A stretch of 64,000 bases of DNA, taken from contig CATQHT010000003.1 of assembly GCA_958296045.1 (NCBI GenBank), forward strand, positions 817,246 to 881,245, in the 5' to 3' direction. A model generated the notes under the pieces. It was not told the origin of the DNA, made no database searches, and worked only from the letters and a program-made list of their open reading frames with translations. Made by a program: the position numbers and the translations under genes. Source of the stretch: Rhodothermales bacterium. GTDB taxonomy: Bacteria; Bacteroidota; Rhodothermia; Rhodothermales; Bin80. This document shows positions 28,221 to 37,107 of this stretch, piece by piece; positions within the stretch are counted from its first letter, which is position 1; each line of letters begins with the position of its first letter.

Positions 28221-28967
28221 ATGGCAATCTCATTCGTTGATCCCACAGCATCGATCGGAGACGGCACGGTGCTTGGCCACGGATGCGTCATCGAGGCAGG
28301 TGTCACGATCGGCCGAGGCTGCCGCCTGGGGCACCATGTCGTGGTAGGCGCCGACACGGAGATCGGGAACGAGGTGCTCGTGGGTGACCATACGTCGCTG
28401 GGGAAGACCCCAATGCGTTCACCCAATAGCGCACCGCGGCCAGAAAGCCCCTTGCCGCCGCTGAAGGTTGGCTCTCAGTGCCTGATAGGCACCCATGTAG
28501 TGCTCTACCGGGGGTGCTCGCTGGCAAGGTGTGTGATGGTGGCAGACTTAGCAACAGTCCGAGAAAATGTCACGGTAGGTATGCGCACCATCGTCGGGCG
28601 CGGTGTCGCTATAGAGAACTCCTGTTCGGTGGGTGCTTGGTGCAAGCTCGAAACGAATGCCTATATCACAGCCTATTCGTCGCTGGAAGACCACGTATTT
28701 GTGGCTCCAGGCGTGCTTACCAGCAACGACAACTTTGTCGGTAGAACGCGGGAACGGTTTCGGCATTTTCGGGGCGTGATTGCGCGCTGTGGCGCTAGGC
28801 TTGGCGTGGGCGCGGTAATATTGCCCGGTAAAGAGATTGGCGAAGATGCGCTAGTTGCAGGTGGAAGCGTGGTGACCAAGGATGTGCCTGAGCGCCAGAT
28901 TTGGGCTCGCAACCCGGCCCGCTACTTCAGGGAGGTACCAAAAGCACAGCGCTTGGAGAATCAATAG
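28221..28967 (+). CDS. Left-handed beta-helix acyl/acetyltransferase (WlbB/WbpD-like)
   Basis: 248 residues with tandem hexapeptide repeats ([LIV]-G-x4), for example IGDGTVLGHGCVIEAGVTIGRGC and ARLGVGAVILPGKEIGEDALVAGGSVVTKDVP. Enzymes of this fold transfer acetyl from acetyl-CoA to an amino sugar. Immediately downstream come an aminotransferase and an oxidoreductase. This is the same trio as WlbB/WlbC/WlbA of Bordetella (WbpD/E/B of Pseudomonas), which N-acetylate the 3-amino group on the route to UDP-2,3-diacetamido-2,3-dideoxy-glucuronate. The assignment rests on this context as much as on the fold. ATG 28221 is preferred to a TTG six codons earlier. Confidence 0.85.
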   Translation: MAISFVDPTASIGDGTVLGHGCVIEAGVTIGRGCRLGHHVVVGADTEIGNEVLVGDHTSLGKTPMRSPNSAPRPESPLPPLKVGSQCLIGTHVVLYRGCSLARCVMVADLATVRENVTVGMRTIVGRGVAIENSCSVGAWCKLETNAYITAYSSLEDHVFVAPGVLTSNDNFVGRTRERFRHFRGVIARCGARLGVGAVILPGKEIGEDALVAGGSVVTKDVPERQIWARNPARYFREVPKAQRLENQ

Positions 28968-28977
28968 TGAGGCATCC

Positions 28978-30135
28978 ATGAATATCCAGATGGTGGACCT
29001 AGCGGGCCAGTATCAGCGCCTGCGACGCGAGATTGATGCCGCCATAGGTGAGGTGATGCAGTCCTGCCGCTTCATCCGCGGCCCACTGGTAGACGACTTT
29101 GACCAAGCACTGGCGCGGTATTTGGGCGCCCCCTTTGTGCATGGCGTCGGCAACGGGACCGATGCGCTGCAGGTCGCCTACATGGCTCTGGACATAGGGC
29201 CAGGCAGTGAGATCATCACTCCAGCGTTCACCTTTATCGCCACTGCCGAGGCTGCCGCGCTGCTGGGTGCCACGGTAGTGTTTGCTGACATTGATCCGCA
29301 AACGTTCAACCTGGATCCCGCCTGCCTCGAGCCCCTGATAACGTCGGCAACCAAAGCTATAGTACCCGTACACCTCTATGGGCAGTCCGCCGACATGGAC
29401 CCGATCATGGAGGTCGCCGGTCGGCATGGCATCCCGGTTATAGAAGACAATGCACAAAGCATTGGTGCCACCTATCGGGGCAGAAGAACCGGCACCTTTG
29501 GCGACGCAGCAACCCTATCGTTCTTTCCTTCTAAGAACCTCGGCGCGTTTGGGGATGGTGGCGCCGTCGTGACATGCCATGCCGCCCTTTATGAGCGAGT
29601 CACGATGATCACGAATCACGGTGGGCGTCACAAGTATTACAACGAGGTCGTCGGCATCAACAGCCGCCTCGATGCACTGCAGGCCGCCATTCTTCGCGTC
29701 AAGCTACGCCACCTGGATGCCTTCAACCAGGCACGCCGGGAGGCCGCGGCCCGATACGACACTCTCTTGGCGGATGTAGCAGAGATCGCGGTACCGATAG
29801 AGCGCTCATACGGCACGCATGTCTATCATCAGTACACCGTGCGGGCTAAAGCACGCGATGCGCTGGCCGCGCACCTCAGGACGAATGGCATCCCATGCGG
29901 CATCTATTATCCGGTACCGCTGAGCCGGCAGCCCGTTTTCCGGGAGCGGGGCGCGAGGCAGGGGCCGCTGCCTGCTACAGAGCAAGCGACCCAAGAGGTC
30001 TTATCCTTGCCCATGCATACAGAGCTCACGCTCTCGCAGCAACAACATGTGGCAGTCACGATCCGAGGCTTTTACGCCGGTCGTACAACGGCAGCACCGC
30101 GTAAGGCCGAGAATGTCGCCGCCAGCCATGTCTGA
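28978..30135 (+). CDS. PLP-dependent sugar aminotransferase, DegT/DnrJ/EryC1 family (WbpE/WlbC-like)
   Basis: 385 residues, starting MNIQMVDLAGQYQRLR as usual for the family. PLP-binding features: GNGTDAL (phosphate), EDNAQSIGA (ring Asp) and FFPSKNLGAFGDGG with Schiff-base Lys186. The C-terminal YHQYTVR and GIPCGIYYPVPLSRQPVF are typical. It aminates a 3-keto nucleotide sugar using glutamate. It lies 10 bases after the acyltransferase stop and overlaps the next oxidoreductase gene by 8 bases, a tight operon that fits WbpE-type chemistry. Confidence 0.92.
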   Translation: MNIQMVDLAGQYQRLRREIDAAIGEVMQSCRFIRGPLVDDFDQALARYLGAPFVHGVGNGTDALQVAYMALDIGPGSEIITPAFTFIATAEAAALLGATVVFADIDPQTFNLDPACLEPLITSATKAIVPVHLYGQSADMDPIMEVAGRHGIPVIEDNAQSIGATYRGRRTGTFGDAATLSFFPSKNLGAFGDGGAVVTCHAALYERVTMITNHGGRHKYYNEVVGINSRLDALQAAILRVKLRHLDAFNQARREAAARYDTLLADVAEIAVPIERSYGTHVYHQYTVRAKARDALAAHLRTNGIPCGIYYPVPLSRQPVFRERGARQGPLPATEQATQEVLSLPMHTELTLSQQQHVAVTIRGFYAGRTTAAPRKAENVAASHV

Positions 30136-31156
30136 GCGGCTGGTAACTATCGGCCATGTCGGCATCGGGCACTGGGGCCGCAACGTGCTGCGCAACTTCC
30201 TGTCGCTCCCGGGCGCACACGTAGTTGCAGCATGTGACCAGGCGCCTGCGACCCTGGCGCAGGTGCGGCGCCAGCATCCTTCGGGGCCCGCCCTTACGCG
30301 CCGGTACGAGGATCTGTTAGAAGATCCGGGGATCGACTGCATTACCATCGCCACGGAGACGCAACACCATTACCGGATGGCCAGAGCGGCACTGGAGGCT
30401 GGCAAGCACGTCTTTGTCGAAAAGCCTATGACGCAGACGGTCGCAGAAGCCGAGCATCTGGTGCAGCTTGCCGAAGATGCTGGTCGGCACCTCATGGTGG
30501 GCCACCTGCTGCTGTACCATCCTGCGTTTCGGTATGTGGAATCGCTCATTCGTGACGGTGAGCTGGGGGATGTGCACTACCTCTATAGCGTACGTGTGAA
30601 CCTGGGCGTCATCCGGAGCCACGAAAATGCGTTTGATTCCTTAGGGCCACACGACCTGTCCATCGCGCTGGCCTTCCTGAACCGCAAGCCGATCGCCGTG
30701 GCCGCTAACGGACAAGCCTACCTGCAGAAGTCCATCGAGGACATCGTGTTTGCGACGGTCTATTTTGAAGACAGCCGCCTAGCGCACATGCATACAAGCT
30801 GGCTGGATCCGCACAAGGTGCGTAAAGTCACAGTTGTGGGAAGCCGGAAGATGGCCGTCATCGACGACATGGCCGCCGCAGAAAAGGTCCGTATCTTCGA
30901 CAAGGGGGTCACCGCCCCATCGCGCCCATATCTGAGCTTTACGGAGTCATTGACTATCCGAACGGGCGACATACGGATTCCCAGGATCGCCGTCGTGGAG
31001 CCGCTGCGGGCGGAATGCGAGCACTTTGTGACATGCGTACGGACGGGCACCAAGCCCCGGACAGATGCCCGAAACGGACTAGCCGTGGTGCGCCTATTGG
31101 AGGCGGTCCGCACATCGCTCCGGTGCGGAGGGCAGCGCGTGGCACTGGACGCTTGA
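30128..31156 (+). CDS. Gfo/Idh/MocA oxidoreductase (WbpB/WlbA-like)
   Basis: A 342-residue NAD-dependent sugar oxidoreductase. The Rossmann N-terminus IGHVGIGHWGRNVLRNF is followed by the family motif EKPMTQTVAEAEHLV near residue 100 and GHLLLYHPAF. In the Wlb/Wbp pathway this enzyme oxidises the 3-OH of a UDP-GlcNAc uronate, giving the keto substrate of the preceding aminotransferase. ATG 30128 overlaps that gene by 8 bases; ATG 30113 is an alternative five codons earlier. The order acetyltransferase, aminotransferase, oxidoreductase argues for one biosynthetic unit. Confidence 0.9.
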   Translation: MSERLVTIGHVGIGHWGRNVLRNFLSLPGAHVVAACDQAPATLAQVRRQHPSGPALTRRYEDLLEDPGIDCITIATETQHHYRMARAALEAGKHVFVEKPMTQTVAEAEHLVQLAEDAGRHLMVGHLLLYHPAFRYVESLIRDGELGDVHYLYSVRVNLGVIRSHENAFDSLGPHDLSIALAFLNRKPIAVAANGQAYLQKSIEDIVFATVYFEDSRLAHMHTSWLDPHKVRKVTVVGSRKMAVIDDMAAAEKVRIFDKGVTAPSRPYLSFTESLTIRTGDIRIPRIAVVEPLRAECEHFVTCVRTGTKPRTDARNGLAVVRLLEAVRTSLRCGGQRVALDA

Positions 31157-31198
31157 TGGATACCAGCGGACACGTAGCGTGCGGCGCTGCGGCTTGGG

Positions 31199-32008
31199 AT
31201 GAGTAGAAAGAGGGCCCCAACGCTTAAAGAGCACCTGGACCACCTGGTGGCCTGGTATGAGCGTCCCGCATTTATTGACGATGATCCTGTCGCCGCCTGC
31301 CACGGCTACGGTGACTCGAGAGACCAGGAGGTTATTGGGCTGTATGCCGCGACTTTGGCTTGGGGGCGACGTGCCACGATGCTGGCCAAGTTGGAAGAGC
31401 TTTGCGAACGCATGCGGCACCAGCCCTACGCCTTTGCACGCAACTTTGACCGGGTACGTGACGCGCAGCGGCTGGAAGGATTTAAGCATCGTACCTTTCT
31501 TACGGACGATGCGCTCTGGTTCACTTCGAATCTTGGCCGGCTGCTGAAGAAATACCATACCGTAGAGGCGATCTTTGCGGATGGCTACCAGCAGGGCACC
31601 ACGGGTTTGGCAGGTGCAATCCAGGGATTTAGCGAACGTATGATGCGTGTTGACGCGCACACGCCGCCGCGCCTGCAAAAGCACCTTGCGCGCCCTATGA
31701 GGGGCAGCGCCGCCAAGCGGCTTTGCATGTTTCTACGGTGGATGGTACGCCCTGGTCCTGTAGATTTGGGGTTATGGCAGAGTTTCAGCCCGCGGGAGTT
31801 GGTGTTGCCCCTTGACGTTCATTCTGGACGGCAGGCGCGCGCACTAGGTCTACTGACGCGCCGGACCAACGACTGGAAAGCCGCACAGGAGCTGACCGAC
31901 CGCTGCCGCATCTTCTCACCCACGGACCCTGCGCGCTACGATTTTGCCTTTTTCGGGCTTGGCGCCATGGGCCTTCCGCCACATATTGCCTCCTGGCAGT
32001 CGCAGTAG
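31199..32008 (+). CDS. TIGR02757 / DUF2400 family protein
   Basis: 269 residues with the family's conserved blocks: ACHGYGDSRDQEVIGLYAATLAWG, FKHRTF, SAAKRLCMFLRWMVR, VDLGLW, LPLDVHSGRQARALGLLTRR, DWKAAQELT, and DPARYDFAFFGLGAMG. The fold is helical and resembles HhH-type DNA glycosylases, but no biochemical function is established for it in my knowledge. The family is typical of Bacteroidota and relatives, a taxonomic hint. It lies 42 bases after the oxidoreductase on the same strand and may simply be co-transcribed. Confidence 0.9.
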   Translation: MSRKRAPTLKEHLDHLVAWYERPAFIDDDPVAACHGYGDSRDQEVIGLYAATLAWGRRATMLAKLEELCERMRHQPYAFARNFDRVRDAQRLEGFKHRTFLTDDALWFTSNLGRLLKKYHTVEAIFADGYQQGTTGLAGAIQGFSERMMRVDAHTPPRLQKHLARPMRGSAAKRLCMFLRWMVRPGPVDLGLWQSFSPRELVLPLDVHSGRQARALGLLTRRTNDWKAAQELTDRCRIFSPTDPARYDFAFFGLGAMGLPPHIASWQSQ

Positions 32009-32033
32009 CCGCTGGCGGGCCTGACTACACCAG

Positions 32034-32786
32034 ATGTTTGAGACGTATTATACCACTGAGTTCGAGGATGACGAGACTAACCATTGGTGGTATCGTGCGC
32101 GACGACGAATCCTGAAGTCCGTCATCGGTGGCATCGCGCTTCCCGCGGGCGCGCGCATCCTTGATATCGGCGTCGGTCCCGCTGCCAACCTGTACGCCAT
32201 ATACCCGCAAGGGACCATCCTTTGCGGCGTCGAGCCTACACTGGAGCTAGTGAAGGTGGCCCGCCAACGAGGAAGCATCCCCGTATATGTAGGCACCGCG
32301 GAAGAGCTGCCGCCGCCCGTAAACTCCGAGCACTTCGATGCCATCGCTATGCTCGATGTCTTAGAGCACACCGAAGACGATGTCCAGGTATTGAGAGGGT
32401 TGCGCGAGCGACTCGTCGACGGTGGTGTCCTTATCCTGACCATTCCTGCTTATCGGCTGTTATGGACAGCGCACGACGTGGCCGTAGGCCATTACAGGCG
32501 TTATCGACTGCGCCCGCTGGTCCGGCTCTTGCGCCAAGAGGGGTACGGCATTGAGCGCGCCACGTATTTCAATACGTTGCTGTTGGTGCCGATCCTAGCG
32601 CTTCGGTTGCTCCGGCGCATGTCGGGTGCGGGTGCGAATGACGAAGAGGCCATCAGCGACACGCGTATAGGCAGCCGCAGGTTGGGCCGCCTCCTTTATG
32701 GCATCTTCGCGATGGAGCGACACCTCCTGCGCTGTCTTAACTTCCCGGCTGGTGTATCGCTTCTTGTCATTGCGCGCAAGCGTTAA
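32034..32786 (+). CDS. Class I SAM-dependent methyltransferase
   Basis: 250 residues. An N-terminal WWYRARRRIL segment precedes the Rossmann core: motif I LDIGVGPAAN, the acidic end of strand 2 in GVEPTLELV, AIAMLDVLEHTEDD, then GVLILTIPAY. The LWTAHDVAVGHYRRY segment is typical of methyltransferases next to family 2 glycosyltransferases in polysaccharide or glycolipid loci. The substrate is unknown (possibly a sugar or a lipid-linked sugar). It is followed by such a glycosyltransferase. Confidence 0.85.
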   Translation: MFETYYTTEFEDDETNHWWYRARRRILKSVIGGIALPAGARILDIGVGPAANLYAIYPQGTILCGVEPTLELVKVARQRGSIPVYVGTAEELPPPVNSEHFDAIAMLDVLEHTEDDVQVLRGLRERLVDGGVLILTIPAYRLLWTAHDVAVGHYRRYRLRPLVRLLRQEGYGIERATYFNTLLLVPILALRLLRRMSGAGANDEEAISDTRIGSRRLGRLLYGIFAMERHLLRCLNFPAGVSLLVIARKR

Positions 32787-32917
32787 AGGACGATGCGCCA
32801 CATGCTAAGACAACCTTGCGGATCCCCAAGTGCCACTGGGTGGCGCAGCTCCAGGCGCGGGCCCGGGATGGTGCGCCTGCGCGGCACGGCCCACCCAGAG
32901 AAGCCATCAACAGGCCC

Positions 32918-33877
32918 ATGAGGGAGGTTCCCAAATCTCCGCGCCTCGGGATCATCATCCCTGTCTACAATGAGCAGGAGGTGCTTCCCGCGCTCCTGGA
33001 AAGGCTGAACAGCCTCGTCCTGGGGCTGCCGCTGTCCATACTGTTTGTCGATGACGGGAGCACCGACCGAACGCTGGCCATGCTGCAGGAGGCGTGCAAG
33101 CGGGATGCGCGCCTGGCGTGCCTGAGCTTTTCCCGCAACTTTGGACAACAGGCCGCCCTAGTGGCGGGGCTCCGGTATGTGCGAGGGGATGTGGTGGCCG
33201 TGCTGGATGCGGATCTGCAAGATCCGCCGGAACTGCTCAATGAGTTCCTGGCCAAATGGCGCGAAGGTTATGACGTGGTATATGGCATCAGAAAAAACCG
33301 CAAAGAGCACTGGGCGCTGCGTGCCGCGTACAAATCCTTTTACTGGCTGCTAAGCCGTGTCTCCAGCATACATCTGCCGCGCGATGCTGGAGACTTTGCT
33401 CTTATTGACCGCAAGGTTGTGGACACCCTAAATACGCTCTCGGAACGTAATCGCTTCAATCGGGGGCTACGTGGGTGGGTAGGATTTCGGCAGGTGGGCG
33501 TTCCGTACGACCGTCCGGCTCGCCAGGCTGGCCGCACAAAGTACAACCTCACACGCCTCTGCAACGTCGCCATTGATGGACTACTGTCCTTTTCTGCGGT
33601 GCCGCTGCGCATCTCAGGCTGGCTCGGGGCCGCAGCAGCGTTGCTGGGATTTGGCTTTCTGGTCTACATCCTGGCCTTATTTGTGCTCAGACAGCCCCTG
33701 CCCGACGGTTGGGCCTCAACCATTGTAGTTATCCTGTTTCTGGGCGGCATTCAGCTGATCGTCCTCGGCATCATCGGCGAATACTTGGGGAGAATCTCCG
33801 AGGAGGTAAAACGCCGGCCGCACTTTGTCGCGCAGTCCCGGCTGGGATGGCTATCCGAATCAGAAGACGACGCCTGA
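32918..33877 (+). CDS. Family 2 glycosyltransferase with two C-terminal membrane helices (DPM1/GtrB-like)
   Basis: 319 residues from ATG 32918 (MREVPKSPRLGIIIPVYNEQEV); earlier in-frame starts add low-complexity sequence. The GT-A fold has VDDGSTDRT, the DADLQDPPELL block (metal-binding DxD), and GFRQVGVPYDRPARQAGRTKY. Two hydrophobic helices (about 230-255 and 265-290) anchor it in the inner membrane. Relatives move a sugar from a nucleotide donor to polyprenyl phosphate. Its 3' end overlaps the convergent dehydrogenase gene by 18 bases. Confidence 0.9.
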   Translation: MREVPKSPRLGIIIPVYNEQEVLPALLERLNSLVLGLPLSILFVDDGSTDRTLAMLQEACKRDARLACLSFSRNFGQQAALVAGLRYVRGDVVAVLDADLQDPPELLNEFLAKWREGYDVVYGIRKNRKEHWALRAAYKSFYWLLSRVSSIHLPRDAGDFALIDRKVVDTLNTLSERNRFNRGLRGWVGFRQVGVPYDRPARQAGRTKYNLTRLCNVAIDGLLSFSAVPLRISGWLGAAAALLGFGFLVYILALFVLRQPLPDGWASTIVVILFLGGIQLIVLGIIGEYLGRISEEVKRRPHFVAQSRLGWLSESEDDA

Positions 33878-35215
33878 ACGGCGGTCGGCCCCTCCCTCAC
33901 TTCTGGCAAGACTTAAGGCGCCTGGCTTGAGCGTCGCGCGCGTGTCCACCATCAGGCGCGATGCGCTATGAATCCATTCCCAGTCGTAGCCGGAATGGTC
34001 GGCGGCAATCAGCACGCAGTCTGCGGCTTCGAGCGCCATACCCAGGTCTGGAGCGGATTCCAGTGCAAGGCCGACATGCTCAAAAGCGGGCACATGCAGG
34101 TCGTGATAGGTGATGTGTGCGCCCTTGTCGTGCAGCAGTGAGATGATATCCAGCGCTGGCGCCTCCCTGAGGTCACTGACGTCGCGCTTGTACGCCACGC
34201 CAATAACCAGGATGGTGCTGCCTCTGATGGGCTTGCCGACCTCATTGAGCGCATCCTGCACCTTGCGGACCCAATACCAGGGCATGCTCCGGTTCACGTC
34301 GCTTGCCAGCTCTATGAACCTCGCGGTGTAGCCGAGCGTGCGCATCTTCCAGGACAGATACTGGGGATCGACCGGGATACAGTGCCCGCCCAGGCCGGGA
34401 CCCGGCAGAAACTTCATAAACCCAAAGGGCTTGGTCGCGGCGGCTTCTATCACCTCCCATGCATTCAGGCCGAGCTTGTCACAGATAAGGAGCACCTCGT
34501 TGGCCAGCCCAATGTTGACTGCCCTAAAGGTGTTTTCGAGAAGTTTGGTCATCTCCGCCGCTTCTGGAGACGAGACCTGCACGACGCAATCGATAGCGGC
34601 TCCATACAGCGCCGCCGCAACCTCCTGGCACGCCGGCGTTACGCCTCCCATCACTTTGGGCGTGTTCTTCGTCGTCCAGTCCTTGCGGCCCGGATCAACG
34701 CGTTCGGGCGAGAAACAGAGAAAAAAGTCTTGACCCACCGTCAATCCACCCGCGGCCCTGGTGCAGCGGGGCAGGATAATTTCCGTGGTGGTGCCAGGAA
34801 ACGTGGTGCTCTCCAGCGCTACTAGCATCCCTGGATGCAGATACTGGGCTATAGTCTCTGCCGCACGCACGATGAATGAGATGTCCGGTGCCCGGGTCTT
34901 CCCCAATGGCGTGGGCACGCATATGCTTACCACATCGCACGCGGTGAGCACCGCATAGTCAGCCGAAGCACTAAGCCGTCCGTCCTGCGCCAGCCGGCCC
35001 ACCTTGGCGTCTTCCACATCCTCGATGTATGACCGCCCCTCATTGATGTGGCGCACCTTGTCCGCATCGATGTCAATGCCGACCACCTCAAAGCCAGCTT
35101 CACCGAAGGTGACCGCCAGCGGCAACCCGACGTATCCCAGACCGACCACCGCCACGCGCGCCTGGCGAGCGAAGATCTTGCGTAGCAGCTGCTCCTTTAA
35201 CGCCATGGTGCGCAC
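33860..35215 (-). CDS. Nucleotide-sugar dehydrogenase, WbpA/WecC-like (UDP-GlcNAc or UDP-ManNAc 6-dehydrogenase)
   Basis: 451 residues with three domains: NAD-binding VAVVGLGYVGLPLAVTFGEAGF (20-41), a central dimer domain, and a C-terminal UDP-binding domain. The catalytic Cys279 sits in GPGLGGHCIPVDP. The enzyme oxidises C6 of an N-acetyl hexosamine nucleotide twice to the uronic acid. Sequence details (GHCIPVDP, with LESTTFPGTT) fit the WbpA/WecC branch rather than UDP-glucose dehydrogenase, which also occurs in this window. It would supply UDP-GlcNAcA to the Wbp-like trio at 28221-31156. It points toward that trio, not along it, so it is a separate transcription unit. Confidence 0.9.
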   Translation of the reverse strand: MRTMALKEQLLRKIFARQARVAVVGLGYVGLPLAVTFGEAGFEVVGIDIDADKVRHINEGRSYIEDVEDAKVGRLAQDGRLSASADYAVLTACDVVSICVPTPLGKTRAPDISFIVRAAETIAQYLHPGMLVALESTTFPGTTTEIILPRCTRAAGGLTVGQDFFLCFSPERVDPGRKDWTTKNTPKVMGGVTPACQEVAAALYGAAIDCVVQVSSPEAAEMTKLLENTFRAVNIGLANEVLLICDKLGLNAWEVIEAAATKPFGFMKFLPGPGLGGHCIPVDPQYLSWKMRTLGYTARFIELASDVNRSMPWYWVRKVQDALNEVGKPIRGSTILVIGVAYKRDVSDLREAPALDIISLLHDKGAHITYHDLHVPAFEHVGLALESAPDLGMALEAADCVLIAADHSGYDWEWIHSASRLMVDTRATLKPGALSLARSEGGADRRSGVVF

Positions 35216-35220
35216 TACCC

Positions 35221-36957
35221 TTACGGACCCACCTGGGCACGGCTCAGAAAGCCGGCCTCAACCAAGCAACGGACAACTTTTTCGGTGCTTTCGCGAATTG
35301 TCTCCCGATCCGTGAAGCAGGTGACCTCGGAGCGTACCGGCTTCTCGTACGGGTCATCGATGCCTGTGAAGCCCTTAAGGAGTCCTGCCCGTGCCTTCGC
35401 GTACAGCCCCTTCACGTCACGGCGTTCACAAACCTCGAGGGGCGCGTCTACAAACACCTCGATATACCCTCCTGAGCTCCTGATACGCCTCCGGTTAACG
35501 GAACGGTCCGAACGGTACGGCGCAATCGGCGCACAGATCACGATGCCCCGGTGCTTGACGATCTCCGACGCCACAAAGCCGATACGCTGCACGTTTGCGG
35601 ACCGGTCGGCTTTGGAGAATCCCAGCCCCCGGCTCAGATGCGTACGGACCACATCGCCGTCCAAAAGCGTCACCGGACGCGTAGTGAGTTCCAAGAGCCT
35701 AGCCTGCAACGCGTTGGCGATAGTGGATTTTCCTGAACCAGAGAGTCCTGTCAAGAATATCGCAAACCCCTGGCCGCTGCGCGGCGGATGCGTGTTGCGC
35801 AGCTCACCGATGACATCCGCGTAGGAGAACCAGTCTGGAATCTCTTCGCCCGCAGCCAGACGACGGCGCAATTCGGTACCGGAGATGCGTAACACCTTCT
35901 CATTTGGCTCCACCTCGTCGACTGGTTTGTATGTGCGCGCGGATGGCACGTACACTAGCAACCGAAACGGTACCACCTCGATGCCCGCTTCCTGGCTGCA
36001 CCGGGTCACCAGCTCCAGTGCTTCATACGGCGCATAGAAGGATTTGCCACGAGCATCGCGGCCGGGCCCAGCATGGTCGCGTCCCACGACCAGGTGCGTG
36101 CATCCATAGTTTTTTCGAATCAGGGCATGCCACAGCGCTTCACGGGGCCCTCCCATGCGCATTGCCAGCGGCAACAGGCTGAGTTTGACCGCATTTTCGG
36201 GATAGTATTTCAGAAGGCGCTTGTAGCTGCGCACCCGCGTATAGTGGTCCACATCACCGGGCTTAGTCATGCCTACCACAGGGTGGATGAGCAACTGCCC
36301 GCCGATCCTGCGCGCGGCGCGATCGGTGAGCTCTTTATGGGCGCGATGCATGGGGTTGCGAGTCTGGAATGCCGCAATCCGCTCCCACCGGTGCTCCCTG
36401 AAGTATGCACGTAGCTGCGCCGGCGTCTGCCGTAAATCCAAAAAGTCGTAGTGCTCTGGAAGCTGTACCCCTTCAACGGTGCCCCCTAGATAGTAGTCTC
36501 CCGCCTGATTCATCAGGTAGCCCACCGCGGGATGGTCTGAATCTGTCGTCCCATACGTACCTTCCGCTTCCATGCGCTTGTCGGGCTTCCAGAGGTCTCC
36601 CACATGCAGAATCGCGAGCAGTAGCCCGGTCTGGCCGCGAAGCGCCACCTTCTTTTTGCCTTCCAAGCGCCGGGCATCCGCTTCCGAGATGTCAAGCGTC
36701 ACCGGCATGGGCCAGAGCAAACGGTTCGTCAAACGCATGGAGCCCACGACGCTCTCGTAATCCGCCCGGTTCAGGAAACCCGTTAGCGGCGAGAACCCTC
36801 CGTTAAGGATGAGCTCGATGTCGCAGATCTGACGCGGCGAAAGTCTGAACGATGGAATGTGCACGGCATCCCGAAACAGCTCACGTCCGCGTCGATCGTC
36901 CACCACATTTTCACAGAGGCGCCCACCGTGTGGCGGATTAAGAATAGCCGGACGCAT
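35221..36957 (-). CDS. Bifunctional sulfate adenylyltransferase / adenylylsulfate kinase
   Basis: 578 residues. The N-terminal ATP sulfurylase has a PUA-like start (PSFRLSPRQICDIELILNGGFSPLTGFL), AFQTRNPMHRAH (the QxRNPxHxxH ATP-binding motif), and VVGRDHAGPGRD. The C-terminal APS kinase has Walker A LTGLSGSGKST and FVDAPLEVCERRDVKGLYAKARAG. It makes APS from sulfate and then PAPS. No APS/PAPS reductase is near, while glycan genes and a sulfate-type transporter are, so PAPS is more likely for sulfation here (inference). Transcribed with the dehydrogenase five bases downstream. Confidence 0.95.
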   Translation of the reverse strand: MRPAILNPPHGGRLCENVVDDRRGRELFRDAVHIPSFRLSPRQICDIELILNGGFSPLTGFLNRADYESVVGSMRLTNRLLWPMPVTLDISEADARRLEGKKKVALRGQTGLLLAILHVGDLWKPDKRMEAEGTYGTTDSDHPAVGYLMNQAGDYYLGGTVEGVQLPEHYDFLDLRQTPAQLRAYFREHRWERIAAFQTRNPMHRAHKELTDRAARRIGGQLLIHPVVGMTKPGDVDHYTRVRSYKRLLKYYPENAVKLSLLPLAMRMGGPREALWHALIRKNYGCTHLVVGRDHAGPGRDARGKSFYAPYEALELVTRCSQEAGIEVVPFRLLVYVPSARTYKPVDEVEPNEKVLRISGTELRRRLAAGEEIPDWFSYADVIGELRNTHPPRSGQGFAIFLTGLSGSGKSTIANALQARLLELTTRPVTLLDGDVVRTHLSRGLGFSKADRSANVQRIGFVASEIVKHRGIVICAPIAPYRSDRSVNRRRIRSSGGYIEVFVDAPLEVCERRDVKGLYAKARAGLLKGFTGIDDPYEKPVRSEVTCFTDRETIRESTEKVVRCLVEAGFLSRAQVGP

Positions 36958-37107
36958 CGCTCACACAAATAAAGAGAAATGGGGAGGACATGGTGCATGG
37001 CAGTGGCCTTGTGAAGCACGAGATGTGAAACGCCCTTGCCGCCCCATTCCCCGCAGCCTGCGGTCAGTACTGGATCCTGAGGGCATGATGCAGCCGCAGG
37101 TCAGCGC

